64,000 bases of DNA. Source: Micromonospora profundi. GTDB taxonomy: Bacteria; Actinomycetota; Actinomycetes; Mycobacteriales; Micromonosporaceae. The stretch spans positions 3,505,001-3,569,000 of the forward strand of contig NZ_JAATJK010000001.1 of assembly GCF_011927785.1 (NCBI RefSeq), written 5' to 3'. Shown piece by piece: positions 48,225 through 56,945 of this stretch (position 1 is the stretch's first letter; each line of letters begins with the position of its first letter). Both the position numbers and the translations under genes were made by a program. A model generated the notes under the pieces. That model was given only the letters and a program-made list of their open reading frames with translations, did no database searches and was not told the origin of the DNA.

Positions 48225-48322
48225 GCGGCAACCCACCCCCCGTCGCGGTCACCCGGCCGCCCCGGATGCCGACACGGGCAGGCTAGTTCCGACCCCGGGC
48301 TGTGAGATAGGTACGCGCCGAT

Positions 48323-48344
48323 GTCTGACAGATCCACATCAGAC
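48323..48344. promoter_or_regulatory. Dyad GTCTGA-N10-TCAGAC
   Basis: A perfect 6-bp inverted repeat in the 249-base gap between the divergent regulator and protease genes. One helical turn between half-sites suits a dimeric repressor or activator. Confidence 0.45.
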
Positions 48345-48352
48345 CAATGCCC

Positions 48353-48388
48353 GTCCAGCGGTGTCCGGCGGTGTCCAGTCGCGTCCAG
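48353..48388 (+). promoter_or_regulatory. Four GTCC[A/G]G direct repeats at exact 10-base spacing
   Basis: GTCC starts at 48353, 48363, 48373 and 48383, each followed by AG or GG. All copies face the same side of the helix, as with operators of SARP/OmpR-type activators (which typically use 11-base spacing). The site lies about 90-120 bases before the protease gene. Confidence 0.45.
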
Positions 48389-48427
48389 GATCCGCCGCGT
48401 TGATCCGGCGTCACGTGCCACCGTCCC

Positions 48428-48448
48428 GGTGCGGGTTCGGCCCGCACC
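48428..48448 (+). promoter_or_regulatory. Hairpin in the protease leader
   Basis: GGTGCGGG pairs with CCCGCACC around TTCGG, 25 bases before the protease ATG. It may stabilise the mRNA or act as a weak attenuator. Confidence 0.4.
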
Positions 48449-48473
48449 ACCAACCCTGGGGAAGGGGTACCTG

Positions 48474-49754
48474 ATGATCCGTCCGCAACAGACCGCCCGA
48501 CGGTCCTCGGCGATGCTGCGTCGCATCGCCGTCACCGCGTGTGGCCTCGCGCTGCTCGTCACGGGCGTGAACGCCGCACCGGCCGCCGCCGCACCGGGTG
48601 GAAAGGCAACCACCACCGGATCGTTCGTCGACAGCGCGCCGGTGCCCGGCGGCTTCGCCTCCTGGACGGAGCTGCTCCGGTTGCAGCAGCGCATGAACAC
48701 CGCCGCCGCGCGGATCACCAACGCGGCCCAGCGCAGCGCCAACTCCGGCTTCGCCGGTGTCGTGGCCGACCCCACCACCCGGCAACTCCAGGTCTACTGG
48801 AAGGGTGAGCCGCCGGCAAACCTGGTGGCCACCGCCCGGGCCACAGTCGCAACCCGGGTGCTGCCCGCCCCGTACTCCCAGCGGGAGCTCGTCGCCGCCG
48901 CCGCCCGGCTGCGCGCCGCGGCCGGCGACAGGATCACCACCGTCGGGCCGCGTGCCGACGGCGCCGGCCTGCTCGTCGGTACGCAGGACGGGTTGCTCGG
49001 CGCCACGAGCCTCGCCGGCGTTCCGGTGACAGTGCAGACCGGGGTCGCCGCCGCACCCGCAACCCGGTGGGACGACACGGCGCCGTGGTGGGGTGGCGCC
49101 GCGTGGCGCAACACCGCCACCGGAGGCGGCTGCTCGACCGGCTTCGGGGTCTTCCAGGGCGGGGTGGCTCGGATGCTCTCCGCCGCGCACTGCGCCAACC
49201 TCAACGTCGTCGCGGCCGACCCGACCGGGCAGACGATCGGCGTCGTCGGAACCCGCAACACCGGCACCGACACCCTGCTCATCGCGGGCAGCTCCGGCGG
49301 CCGGGTCTTCAACAACAGCACGAACGCTGCCGGCGGGGTGGTCAGCGAGTTCAGCAACCAGGTCATCGGCGCGCAGGCCAGCCAGGTCGGCAACTTCGTG
49401 TGCACCTCCGGCGCGTACTCCGGCACCCGGTGCTCGATCCAGGTGAAGGCCCGGAACCTGTGCATCAACGTGCGCAACTTCGGCACTGTCTGCGGCCAGG
49501 TGCAGGCCGAGAGCACCACCCGCACCAACGCCGTCGGTCAGGGTGACAGCGGCGGTCCCGTGGAGATCGTGAACGCGGCGAACACTCTCCAGGTCTGGGC
49601 GACAGGCACCAACACCGCCATCGACGACACCAACACCGCGACGGCCTGCACCGGCTACGTGACCACGGGCCGGGTCTGCGCCTGGCGGATGTACTACGAG
49701 GACATCTTCTCCGGCATGGCCGGTGTCGGCGCCTCGGGCGTGATCCTCGGCTGA
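48474..49754 (+). CDS. Secreted trypsin-like serine protease
   Basis: A 426-residue exported S1-family protein. The signal peptide reaches AAPAAAAPGG (about 40). A propeptide-like region follows (about 42-195). The catalytic domain has His239 in LSAAHC, Asp266 in TGTDTLLI and Ser359 in GQGDSGGPV. It has six or more Cys and resembles streptogrisin/alpha-lytic endopeptidases. It would digest extracellular protein. The ATG at 48474 follows GGGGAAGGGG. The regulatory gap holds a dyad and phased repeats. Confidence 0.9.
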   Translation: MIRPQQTARRSSAMLRRIAVTACGLALLVTGVNAAPAAAAPGGKATTTGSFVDSAPVPGGFASWTELLRLQQRMNTAAARITNAAQRSANSGFAGVVADPTTRQLQVYWKGEPPANLVATARATVATRVLPAPYSQRELVAAAARLRAAAGDRITTVGPRADGAGLLVGTQDGLLGATSLAGVPVTVQTGVAAAPATRWDDTAPWWGGAAWRNTATGGGCSTGFGVFQGGVARMLSAAHCANLNVVAADPTGQTIGVVGTRNTGTDTLLIAGSSGGRVFNNSTNAAGGVVSEFSNQVIGAQASQVGNFVCTSGAYSGTRCSIQVKARNLCINVRNFGTVCGQVQAESTTRTNAVGQGDSGGPVEIVNAANTLQVWATGTNTAIDDTNTATACTGYVTTGRVCAWRMYYEDIFSGMAGVGASGVILG

Positions 49755-49824
49755 GGCGACCGTCTCACCTCAGGTGGCCGGGTCGGTTGCACAGTCCGTG
49801 CGCCGGCCCGGCCGCCTGCTGGCT

Positions 49825-50808
49825 TCAGGCGCTGACGCCCGGCTCCCCGGCGAGGACGGCGTTGCCGCGAAGCAGCGCGGGCTCCGGCAACGGCAGTTGG
49901 ATCTTGTGGGCGGACTCCCAGTCGTAGACCAGGCCGGGACGCACCTGCGCGGTGAAGTAGTCCACGGCGCTCATCCCACCCACGACCGGCTCGTCGACCT
50001 CAGCGACGAGCTGGGCCGGAACGAGGGAGAAACCGTTCTGCAGGGCGGCGCTGAGACGGCGGTGCCCGTCGACAACGAAGAAGTACTCGCCGGTGAAGCC
50101 GATCTTCAACGGCTCCAGCGCCTCGTCACCGGCCTCGGCCACGTCGCCGACGAACTCGCTGTCCCACAGGTCGCGCAGGGTGGCGATGTCCTCGGTCGGG
50201 TAGACCCGGGCCGGGTCCAGCAGCAGCAGCGGCGGGGCATCCCGCAGCACGTCGACGCCGAGCGTGCCCTCGTACGCGGCGATGATGTGCTCGACCACCT
50301 CGGCGGCGGACGCCCGGGTGGTGTCACAGATCAGGTCGTAGTTGCGCAGGCGGGCCTTGTCCACCCCGTAGCGGACGATGAACCGGCTGCGCTCACTCTC
50401 GCTGCGCTCCCGGAGCTTGGCCTTGGCCTCCTCCAGCGAGGCGTAGCTCTCCGCCGGGCCGGACGGGCGGGCCAGCACCCGACGGGCCGCCTCCCCCGGC
50501 TCGGTGATCATGTGCACCTTGAGCGCGTCGGTGAAGAAGTGCCACGCCAGCCGGGAATCCATGATCAGGCTTTCACCGGAGGCGGCGATGTCCCGCTGGA
50601 GCTGGTCGACGTAGCCGTCGACGGCCTGGTCGAGCTCGGCGTGCAGGTTGAGTTGCAGGGCGGTCATCTGCCGCTGCTGCGCCATCTCCCGATAGAGGTC
50701 GCCCACACTGACCCGACGCATCCCGAGCCGGTTGGCGATCTCCACCGAAACCGTGCTCTTGCCGCTGCCGAGGTCGCCGTTGAAGACGATCGATTGTCGA
50801 ACGGTCAC
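49825..50808 (-). CDS. Nucleotide kinase-like protein fused to ParB-like domain
   Basis: A 327-residue protein. The N-terminal half (about 1-180) has a cytidylate kinase-type P-loop FNGDLGSGKST (about 9-19) and a DSRLAWHFF segment like CMP kinases. The C-terminal half includes YFFVVDGHRRLSAALQNGF (about 250), a ParB/Srx-like nucleotide-binding pattern. This could be a two-part nucleotide-dependent enzyme, and the real substrate is unknown. The GTG at 50808 follows AGGGGTGG; a GTG seven codons earlier would include that site. Confidence 0.7.
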   Translation of the reverse strand: MTVRQSIVFNGDLGSGKSTVSVEIANRLGMRRVSVGDLYREMAQQRQMTALQLNLHAELDQAVDGYVDQLQRDIAASGESLIMDSRLAWHFFTDALKVHMITEPGEAARRVLARPSGPAESYASLEEAKAKLRERSESERSRFIVRYGVDKARLRNYDLICDTTRASAAEVVEHIIAAYEGTLGVDVLRDAPPLLLLDPARVYPTEDIATLRDLWDSEFVGDVAEAGDEALEPLKIGFTGEYFFVVDGHRRLSAALQNGFSLVPAQLVAEVDEPVVGGMSAVDYFTAQVRPGLVYDWESAHKIQLPLPEPALLRGNAVLAGEPGVSA

Positions 50809-51050
50809 GACTGGTCCACCCCTGATCACCGGCTCAAAGACATCATCGACATCGCGTCCGACCGACGCGTTCCCACGATCGGGCGAGGATCCAGCTCGGC
50901 GCGTCTGACGCCCCGTCGCGACCTGGAGCCGCCGTACGCCATGGCATGACGGGCGATGCTACCACTGCGACGCCACCACTTTGCCGCACGCAGTGTGCGA
51001 AGACACGCCCCCAGGCCAGGCCCGGCGCCCTCGGCACGCACCGGAAACGG

Positions 51051-52997
51051 TCAGAAGAGGCTCAGCGGATCGACCTGGAGACGGACCGGGTCGGCGGCCT
51101 TGCGGGCGGCCCGCGTACCGGCGGCCGAGTGCAGCGCCTCGGCGAGCGCGGCGGCCCGCGCGCGGGGCACCCGGACCAGCATCCGCTCCCGACCCTCGTC
51201 GGCCGGCACCGGACCGAGCACCTCGGCGTCGCCCGGCAGCCGGGCGGCGGCGAGCAGATCGGCCACCGCCTCGGCCGGGCCTGTGACGCTCGCCATCCGC
51301 ACCGCAGGCGGAAAACCCAGCTCCCGGCGCTCAGCCAACTCCCGGCCGGCGAACCAGGCCGCATCCCACCGCAACAACGCCTGCACCGGGGCGAGCGCGC
51401 CGTCGGCGACCACCACCACCCGGCCGGCCGGAGCCGGGCGGGCCAGGGCCGCCGCCGCCATCCAGCGACGCAACGCCTCCTCACCCGCGCGCAGGTCCGC
51501 CCGGGTCAACAGCGCCCACGAGTCGAGCAGCAGCACCGCGCCGTAGCCGCCCTCGGCGACCGGCTCGGCCCCAGGCGTGGCCACCACCAGGGACGCGCCG
51601 CCCGGCACGTCGGTCAGCACCTCCTCCCGGCCCGAGGTGCGCACCGGCACGCCGGGAAACGCCCGCCCCAACTCCTCGGCCGTACGCCGGGCGCCGGTCA
51701 CCGCCGCGCGCAGCCGCCGCCCACCGCACTGCGGGCAGGCGTACGCGGCGGCCACCCGGGCGCACCAGCGGCAGGCCGGGGTGCCACCGGCCGACGGCAG
51801 CGCCAGTGGGCCGGCGCAGTGCGCACAGCGGGCCGGGGTCCGGCAGTCGTCGCAGGAGATCGAGGGCAGATAGCCGCGTCGGGGCACCTGCACCAGCACC
51901 GGCAGGTCCGCCCGGACGGCGTCGCGGGCAGCCGTCCACGCCAGGCTGGGCAGCCGCGCGGTGGCCGCACCCGGGTCACGGGCCAACTGGGGGTCGTCAC
52001 CGGTCGGCGCGATCGCGGGTACCCGGGCTCGTACCGTCGCCCGGTCGGCGACGACCTCCCGCGCCCACCCGGTCTCCAGCAGCAGCTGCGCCTCTGCGGT
52101 GCGGGCGTACCCGCCGACGAGCGCGCCGGCCTCGGCCAGCTGAGCTCGGGTGAGCAGCACATCGCGGGCGTGCGGATAGGGCGCCCGGGGCTCGGAATGC
52201 AGGTCGTCGCCGTCGTCCCAGACAGCGACCAGACCGAGGCGGTCCACCGGGGCGAACATCGCCGCGCGGGTGCCGATCACCACCGGCACCTCCCCCCGCC
52301 GGGCGGCGAGGAACGCCCGGTAGCGCCGGGCCGGCCCGAGCGCGGCGGAGAGGCTGACGTGCCGGTCCGGCCCGAGCACGCTTGTCAGCGCGGCGTCGAG
52401 CCGGTTCAGGTCACGGGCGTCGGCCACCACGACCACCGCGCCACGCCCCCCGGCGACGGTGGCGGCCACCGCGTCGGCGTAGCGGGCGGCCCAGTCCTCG
52501 CCGGGCAGCGCCGACCAGACCGCACGGGGTGCCCGACCGTCGGTGAGCGCCGCCAGCAGAGCCGGCCCGGTCGGGTAGTCGCGCCATCCGCGCGGATCCA
52601 CCGGCGGCTCGGATCCGGCCGCCGCGACCGCGTCGACGCCGGCGGCGGCCTCGGCTGGGGCGGGTTGGTCGGCGCGGGCTTCCTTCTCCACGCGGGCGTG
52701 CCGGGGCGGTACGGCGAGCCGGAGCACGTCGGCGAGGTTGCCCGCGTACCGGTCGGCGACCGCCCGCGCCAGCCGGGCGACTTCGGGCGACAGCACCGGC
52801 TCCGGCGAGACCACCTTCTCCAGGTAGGCGAGCCGGCCGGTGTGCCCGGAGTCGTCGGCGCGGGCCAGCAGCCACCCGTCGACGAGTTGCCCCGCGAAGC
52901 GCACCTTCACCCGGGTGCCGGGCACCGCAACCTCGTCCAGGTCGGCCGGCACCAGATAGTCGAACGGCCGGTCCAGGTGTGCCAGACCGACGTCCAC
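51051..52997 (-). CDS. priA: Primosomal protein N' (PriA), probably helicase-inactive
   Basis: About 648 residues. The N-terminal 3'-end-binding domain (LDRPFDYLVPADLDEVAVPGTRVKVRFAGQ) and the zinc-binding block with paired Cys (CDDCRTPARCAHC; ACRWCARV; YACPQCGG) are clear. The helicase P-loop (GxGKT) is not visible where expected (WSALPGEDWAARY) and DEAH is replaced by WDDGDDLH, as known for actinobacterial PriA. It would help restart of replication without unwinding. The start is uncertain: PVARVCV codons before the GTG at 52997 also fit the family but have no start codon. Confidence 0.85.
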   Translation of the reverse strand: MDVGLAHLDRPFDYLVPADLDEVAVPGTRVKVRFAGQLVDGWLLARADDSGHTGRLAYLEKVVSPEPVLSPEVARLARAVADRYAGNLADVLRLAVPPRHARVEKEARADQPAPAEAAAGVDAVAAAGSEPPVDPRGWRDYPTGPALLAALTDGRAPRAVWSALPGEDWAARYADAVAATVAGGRGAVVVVADARDLNRLDAALTSVLGPDRHVSLSAALGPARRYRAFLAARRGEVPVVIGTRAAMFAPVDRLGLVAVWDDGDDLHSEPRAPYPHARDVLLTRAQLAEAGALVGGYARTAEAQLLLETGWAREVVADRATVRARVPAIAPTGDDPQLARDPGAATARLPSLAWTAARDAVRADLPVLVQVPRRGYLPSISCDDCRTPARCAHCAGPLALPSAGGTPACRWCARVAAAYACPQCGGRRLRAAVTGARRTAEELGRAFPGVPVRTSGREEVLTDVPGGASLVVATPGAEPVAEGGYGAVLLLDSWALLTRADLRAGEEALRRWMAAAALARPAPAGRVVVVADGALAPVQALLRWDAAWFAGRELAERRELGFPPAVRMASVTGPAEAVADLLAAARLPGDAEVLGPVPADEGRERMLVRVPRARAAALAEALHSAAGTRAARKAADPVRLQVDPLSLF

Positions 52998-53056
52998 GCA
53001 GACGCGCGCGACCGGCGACCCCTCTGCGGGTCGCCGGTCGCTACGCCTGGTGGCGG

Positions 53057-54250
53057 TCAGGCTCCCGCGGCCGACTTGAGGTCGGCGGCCCGGTCGGTGC
53101 TCTCCCAGGTCAGGTCCGGCAGCTCCCGGCCGAAGTGGCCGTACGCGGCGGTCTGCTGGTAGATCGGGCGGAGCAGGTTGAGGTCGCGGATGATCGCGGC
53201 CGGACGCAGGTCGAACACCTCGCCGACGGCCTTCTCGATCGAGGCAACCGACACGGTCTCGGTGCCGAACGTCTCGATGAACAGGCTCACCGGGTGCGCC
53301 TTGCCGATGGCGTAGGCGACCTGCGCCTCGCACCGCTCGGCCAGGCCGGCGGCGACCACGTTCTTGGCCACCCACCGCATCGCGTACGCCGCGGAGCGGT
53401 CCACCTTGGACGGGTCCTTGCCGGAGAAGGCACCGCCGCCGTGCCGGGCGTACCCGCCGTAGGTGTCGACGATGATCTTGCGACCGGTGAGGCCGGCGTC
53501 ACCCATCGGACCGCCGATCTCGAACCGGCCGGTCGGGTTGACCAGCAGCCGGTAGCCGTCGGTGTCCAGACCCAGGCTCTCCAACTCCGGGGCGATGACG
53601 TGGTCGCGCACGTCGGGGGTGAGCAGCGACTCCAGCGAGATGTCAGCGGCATGCTGGCTGGACACGACGACGGTGTTCAGCCGGACCGGGCGCAGCCCTT
53701 CGTACTCGATCGTCACCTGGGTCTTGCCGTCCGGGCGCAGGTACGGGATCGTGCCGTCCTTGCGCACCGCGGCGAGGCGACGGGCCAGCCGGTGGGCCAG
53801 GGCGATGGGCAGCGGCATCAGCTCGGGGGTCTCCGAGCAGGCGAAGCCGAACATCATGCCCTGGTCGCCGGCGCCCTGCGCGTCCAGCGCGCTCTCCGAC
53901 GCACCGGTACGCAGCTCGAAAGCGTTGTCCACGCCCTGCGCGATGTCCTCCGACTGCGCCCCGATGGAGACGCTGACGCCACAGGACGCGCCGTCGAAGC
54001 CCTTCTTCGACGAGTCGTAGCCGATGTCGAGGATGGTCCGGCGCACAATCGTCGGGATGTCGGCGTACGCCTTGGTGGTGACCTCACCGGCGATGTGCAC
54101 CTGGCCGGTGGTGATCATGGTTTCCACCGCAACCCGGCTGTGGGGATCCTCGGTGAGCAGCGCATCGAGGATGCCGTCGCTGATCTGGTCGGCGATCTTG
54201 TCCGGGTGGCCTTCCGTGACCGATTCGGACGTGAAGAGGCGGCGTGTCAC
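53057..54250 (-). CDS. metK: S-adenosylmethionine synthetase
   Basis: A 397-residue enzyme making SAM from Met and ATP. It starts [22 protein letters not shown] with the catalytic His, then [11 protein letters not shown] and [10 protein letters not shown] (about 110-130), and the P-loop-like [16 protein letters not shown] near residue 275. The start is GTG with AGGAG upstream. It sits between coaBC and priA but has its own promoter (54284-54312). Confidence 0.97.
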   Translation of the reverse strand: MTRRLFTSESVTEGHPDKIADQISDGILDALLTEDPHSRVAVETMITTGQVHIAGEVTTKAYADIPTIVRRTILDIGYDSSKKGFDGASCGVSVSIGAQSEDIAQGVDNAFELRTGASESALDAQGAGDQGMMFGFACSETPELMPLPIALAHRLARRLAAVRKDGTIPYLRPDGKTQVTIEYEGLRPVRLNTVVVSSQHAADISLESLLTPDVRDHVIAPELESLGLDTDGYRLLVNPTGRFEIGGPMGDAGLTGRKIIVDTYGGYARHGGGAFSGKDPSKVDRSAAYAMRWVAKNVVAAGLAERCEAQVAYAIGKAHPVSLFIETFGTETVSVASIEKAVGEVFDLRPAAIIRDLNLLRPIYQQTAAYGHFGRELPDLTWESTDRAADLKSAAGA

Positions 54251-54283
54251 GGCACTCCTAAGCGTGTGAAGTCATTCTGCGGC

Positions 54284-54312
54284 AGTCTAATCACCACTGC
54301 GGCCAGTGTCGG
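54284..54312 (-). promoter_or_regulatory. Candidate metK promoter
   Basis: CCGACA (54312-54307), a 17-base spacer and TAGACT (54289-54284), about 35-60 bases before the GTG. No SAM riboswitch is recognisable. Confidence 0.55.
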
Positions 54313-54339
54313 GACTCGGAGCTTGCTGTGTTCCACCCG

Positions 54340-55548
54340 TCAGGAGCGGTCGGTCAGCCGCGCCACGACGAGATCCCACACGGTGTCGGCCACAGCCTCC
54401 TTGACCTGCTCCGGCAGGCGGCTCGCCGAGCCGTCCGCTCCGATGACCGTCACCGTGTTGGTGTCGGCACCGAAGACCTTGTCGGGCCCGACCTCGTTGA
54501 CCACGATGAGGTCGGCCCGCTTGCGGGCGAGTTTCGCCCGCGCATTGGCCTCCGCGTCGCCGGTCTCGGCGGCGAACACCACAAGCACCTGATCCGGTCG
54601 CTTGCGCTGGCCGAGCTCCGCCGCGATGTCCGGGTTCGTGACGAGCTCGATGGTGGGCGCGACACCGTCGTCCGACTTCTTGATTTTGCCAGGCGCGTAC
54701 GTCGCCGGCCGGAAATCGGCAGGAGCCGCCGCCATCACGACAGCATCGGCCTCGACGGCGGCCTTCAGGGTGGCCTCCCGCAGCTCCGCGGTGGAGCCCA
54801 CCCGGACCAGGTCGACACCGGCCGGGTCGGCGAGGGAGACGTTCGCCGCGATCAGCGTGACCCGGGCACCCCGGGCCACCGCCGCACGGGCGAACGCGTA
54901 GCCCTGCTTGCCCGAGGAGCGGTTACCCAGGAAGCGGACCGGGTCCAGAGGTTCCCGGGTGCCGCCCGCTGTCACCACCACGCGGCGACCGGTCAGGTCG
55001 GCAGGGGTGGTGCCGCCACGGGCCAGGATCCGGCGGGCGACCGCGAAGATCTCGGCTGGATCGGGCAGCCGGCCCTTGCCTGTGTCGACGCCGGTGAGCC
55101 GCCCGACGGCCGGCTCGATGACCCGGACGCCCCGGGAGCGCAGCGTCGCGACGTTGGCGACAGTGGCCGGGTGCTCCCACATCTCGGTGTGCATGGCCGG
55201 GGCCAGCAGCACCGGGCAGCGCGCGGTCAGCAGCGTGTTCGTCAACAGGTCGTCGGCGAGCCCGTGGGCGGCCTTCGCGAGCAGGTCCGCTGTTGTCGGA
55301 GCGACCACCACCAGGTCGGCCTGCTGGCCGAGCCGGACGTGCGGCACCTCGTGGACGTCGGACCACACGTCGTCGGCTACCGGCTGGCCGGACAGCGCCG
55401 ACCAGGTCGGCGCTCCGACGAACCGGAGCGCCGACGCGGTAGGTACGACGCGGACCCGATGACCTGATTCGGTGAAGAGCCGCAGGAGCTCACACGCCTT
55501 GTAGGCGGCGATGCCACCGCCGACCCCGAGGACGATCCCGGCGGACAT
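54340..55548 (-). CDS. coaBC: Bifunctional phosphopantothenoylcysteine decarboxylase / phosphopantothenate-cysteine ligase
   Basis: A 402-residue fusion of coenzyme A synthesis. The N-terminal CoaC flavoprotein (about 1-185) has GVGGGIAAYKACELLR, catalytic-His region DVHEVPHVRLGQ and PAMHTEMW, where His replaces the Asn of the common PxMNxxMW motif, as in other actinobacteria. The C-terminal CoaB (about 190-400) has VTAGGTREPLDPVRFLGNRSSGKQG. It is 14 bases after rpoZ. Confidence 0.95.
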   Translation of the reverse strand: MSAGIVLGVGGGIAAYKACELLRLFTESGHRVRVVPTASALRFVGAPTWSALSGQPVADDVWSDVHEVPHVRLGQQADLVVVAPTTADLLAKAAHGLADDLLTNTLLTARCPVLLAPAMHTEMWEHPATVANVATLRSRGVRVIEPAVGRLTGVDTGKGRLPDPAEIFAVARRILARGGTTPADLTGRRVVVTAGGTREPLDPVRFLGNRSSGKQGYAFARAAVARGARVTLIAANVSLADPAGVDLVRVGSTAELREATLKAAVEADAVVMAAAPADFRPATYAPGKIKKSDDGVAPTIELVTNPDIAAELGQRKRPDQVLVVFAAETGDAEANARAKLARKRADLIVVNEVGPDKVFGADTNTVTVIGADGSASRLPEQVKEAVADTVWDLVVARLTDRS

Positions 55549-55562
55549 CGACGTGCCGACGC

Positions 55563-55826
55563 TTACGGCTGGTCGGTCGGCTCGGCGGTGAGCAGGCCCG
55601 CGTTGATCTCACGCATGGCGATGGAGAGGGGCTTCTCCTGCGGGGTGGTCTCAACGAGCGGGCCGACGTACTCCAGGAGGCCCTCACCGAGCTGGCTGTA
55701 GTAGGCGTTTACCTGACGCGCCCGCTTGGCGGCGAAGATCACAAGCGCGTACTTCGACGTCGTCTTCTCGAGGAGCTCGTCGATCGGCGGGTTGGTGATG
55801 CCTTCGGGGTTGGCGATGGATCCCAC
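55563..55826 (-). CDS. rpoZ: RNA polymerase omega subunit
   Basis: An 87-residue subunit that binds beta-prime. The core is [32 protein letters not shown] (about 12-43) followed by [20 protein letters not shown]. The start is GTG with AGAGG upstream. The order gmk-rpoZ-coaBC is conserved in actinobacteria. Confidence 0.97.
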   Translation of the reverse strand: MGSIANPEGITNPPIDELLEKTTSKYALVIFAAKRARQVNAYYSQLGEGLLEYVGPLVETTPQEKPLSIAMREINAGLLTAEPTDQP

Positions 55827-55890
55827 GAATTAACCTCTGCGTCTTTCGAGCCGCGCGGACGCGGTGCTGAGTCTCAACGGCGGCCGGCCG

Positions 55891-56424
55891 TCAGCCACGC
55901 ACGCGCGACCAGGCCGGATCCGGATAAGAAGAACCGAGTAAGCCTACCAGCTCGTCAGCCACCCGCCCGGTGTGGTCGTGCGTCAGGGCGTGGCCGAAGG
56001 CCGCCGCCACGGCGGCGTCGGGCCGGTGCCCCGGCGGGCTCAGCAGCACCAGCCGGGCGTCGGGCAGTCTCGCCCGGACCAGCTGGGCGCCGGCGACGTC
56101 GAGCGAAAGTAGGACCGCCTGCCCGGCGTCGAGCCGGGCGCGCAGCGGGGGGTACGGGGTGCCCCTGTGGTACGGACCGATCCGGGACCATTCGAGCAGG
56201 TCACCGGCGGCCGCCCGGCGCTCGAACTCCGCGGCGGAGAGAAAGACCCGGTCTTCCCCATCGATCTCGGACTCCCGGCGCGGCCTGGTAGTTGCCGGCA
56301 CCGGGATCCACACGGACGGAGAACGCGCCCGGACAAGCTCGACGACACTCTCCCTGCCGGAACCCGAAGGTCCAGCCAGGACAGTGAGCCGAGCCGCCGG
56401 GCGCGCCTCGTCATCCGTGCTCAC
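55891..56424 (-). CDS. Guanylate kinase homologue with lost catalytic residues
   Basis: A 177-residue protein at the place of gmk between mihF and rpoZ. The fold is recognisable (LTVLAGPSGSG, VPATTRPRRESEIDGEDRVF, GDLLEWSRIG, LDVAGAQLVRARLPDARLVLLSPPG). However, the P-loop reads GPSGSGRES with Arg24 for the essential Lys, and the GMP-binding DYxF is EDRVF. YGT is HRGT, and the Arg-rich lid is missing. It is also shorter than usual. It is probably inactive as a GMP kinase, so a second gmk should exist elsewhere in the genome. I leave the symbol empty. Confidence 0.8.
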   Translation of the reverse strand: MSTDDEARPAARLTVLAGPSGSGRESVVELVRARSPSVWIPVPATTRPRRESEIDGEDRVFLSAAEFERRAAAGDLLEWSRIGPYHRGTPYPPLRARLDAGQAVLLSLDVAGAQLVRARLPDARLVLLSPPGHRPDAAVAAAFGHALTHDHTGRVADELVGLLGSSYPDPAWSRVRG

Positions 56425-56449
56425 TGCTTGTTTCTACACGCTGCCAGGT

Positions 56450-56767
56450 TCAGTTGGCGGCGAACTCTCCAAGCAGTGCCTTGCGCTGCTGCTCGCCGAG
56501 GCCGCGCAGGCGACGGCTGTCAGCGATCTTGAGCTTCTCCATGATCTGGGTAGCCCGGATCTTGCCAATGCCCGGCATCGCCTGGAGGACGGCCGAAACC
56601 TTGAGCTTGCCGACGACGTCGTCGCCCTCGGCCCGTTCGAGGACGGCACCGAGGGTGGTCTTGCCCTGCTTGAGCTGTTCCTTCAGCTCGGCACGGGCCT
56701 TGCGGATCTCCGCAGCCTTCTCGAGCGCGGCAGCGCGCTGTTCGGGGGTCAGTGACGGGAGCGGCAC
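56450..56767 (-). CDS. mihF: Integration host factor, actinobacterial type
   Basis: A 105-residue nucleoid protein, MPLPSLTPEQRAAALEKAAEIRKARAEL, with the C-terminal helix-two-turn-helix (VSAVLQAMPGIGKIRATQIMEKLKIADSRRLRGLGEQQR). It binds and bends DNA and is essential in mycobacteria. The GTG start follows GAGGAG. It is 25 bases from the gmk-like gene and has its own promoter. Confidence 0.96.
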   Translation of the reverse strand: MPLPSLTPEQRAAALEKAAEIRKARAELKEQLKQGKTTLGAVLERAEGDDVVGKLKVSAVLQAMPGIGKIRATQIMEKLKIADSRRLRGLGEQQRKALLGEFAAN

Positions 56768-56870
56768 CAGTTCTCCTCAGGTCCCTATCGCGGCGGGCGG
56801 GGCGCACCGCCGCATCTGTGAAACGTGGTGTCGCTGTGAACCAAGGGGTCCGTGGTTCCCAGCGCGGGGA

Positions 56871-56899
56871 AAACTAGCGGTCAACGGAACTTTCGGCAA
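56871..56899 (-). promoter_or_regulatory. Candidate mihF promoter
   Basis: TTGCCG (56899-56894), a 17-base spacer and TAGTTT (56876-56871) on the minus strand, giving a leader of about 95 bases. Confidence 0.5.
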
Positions 56900-56945
56900 C
56901 GTGGGCACGCGATGATCATCGGAGAGTGACCGAGCCGTCAGTCAG

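Noticed and set aside
54251..54339. SAM riboswitch before metK
   Set aside because: The 89-base gap shows a simple promoter and none of the conserved SAM riboswitch cores.
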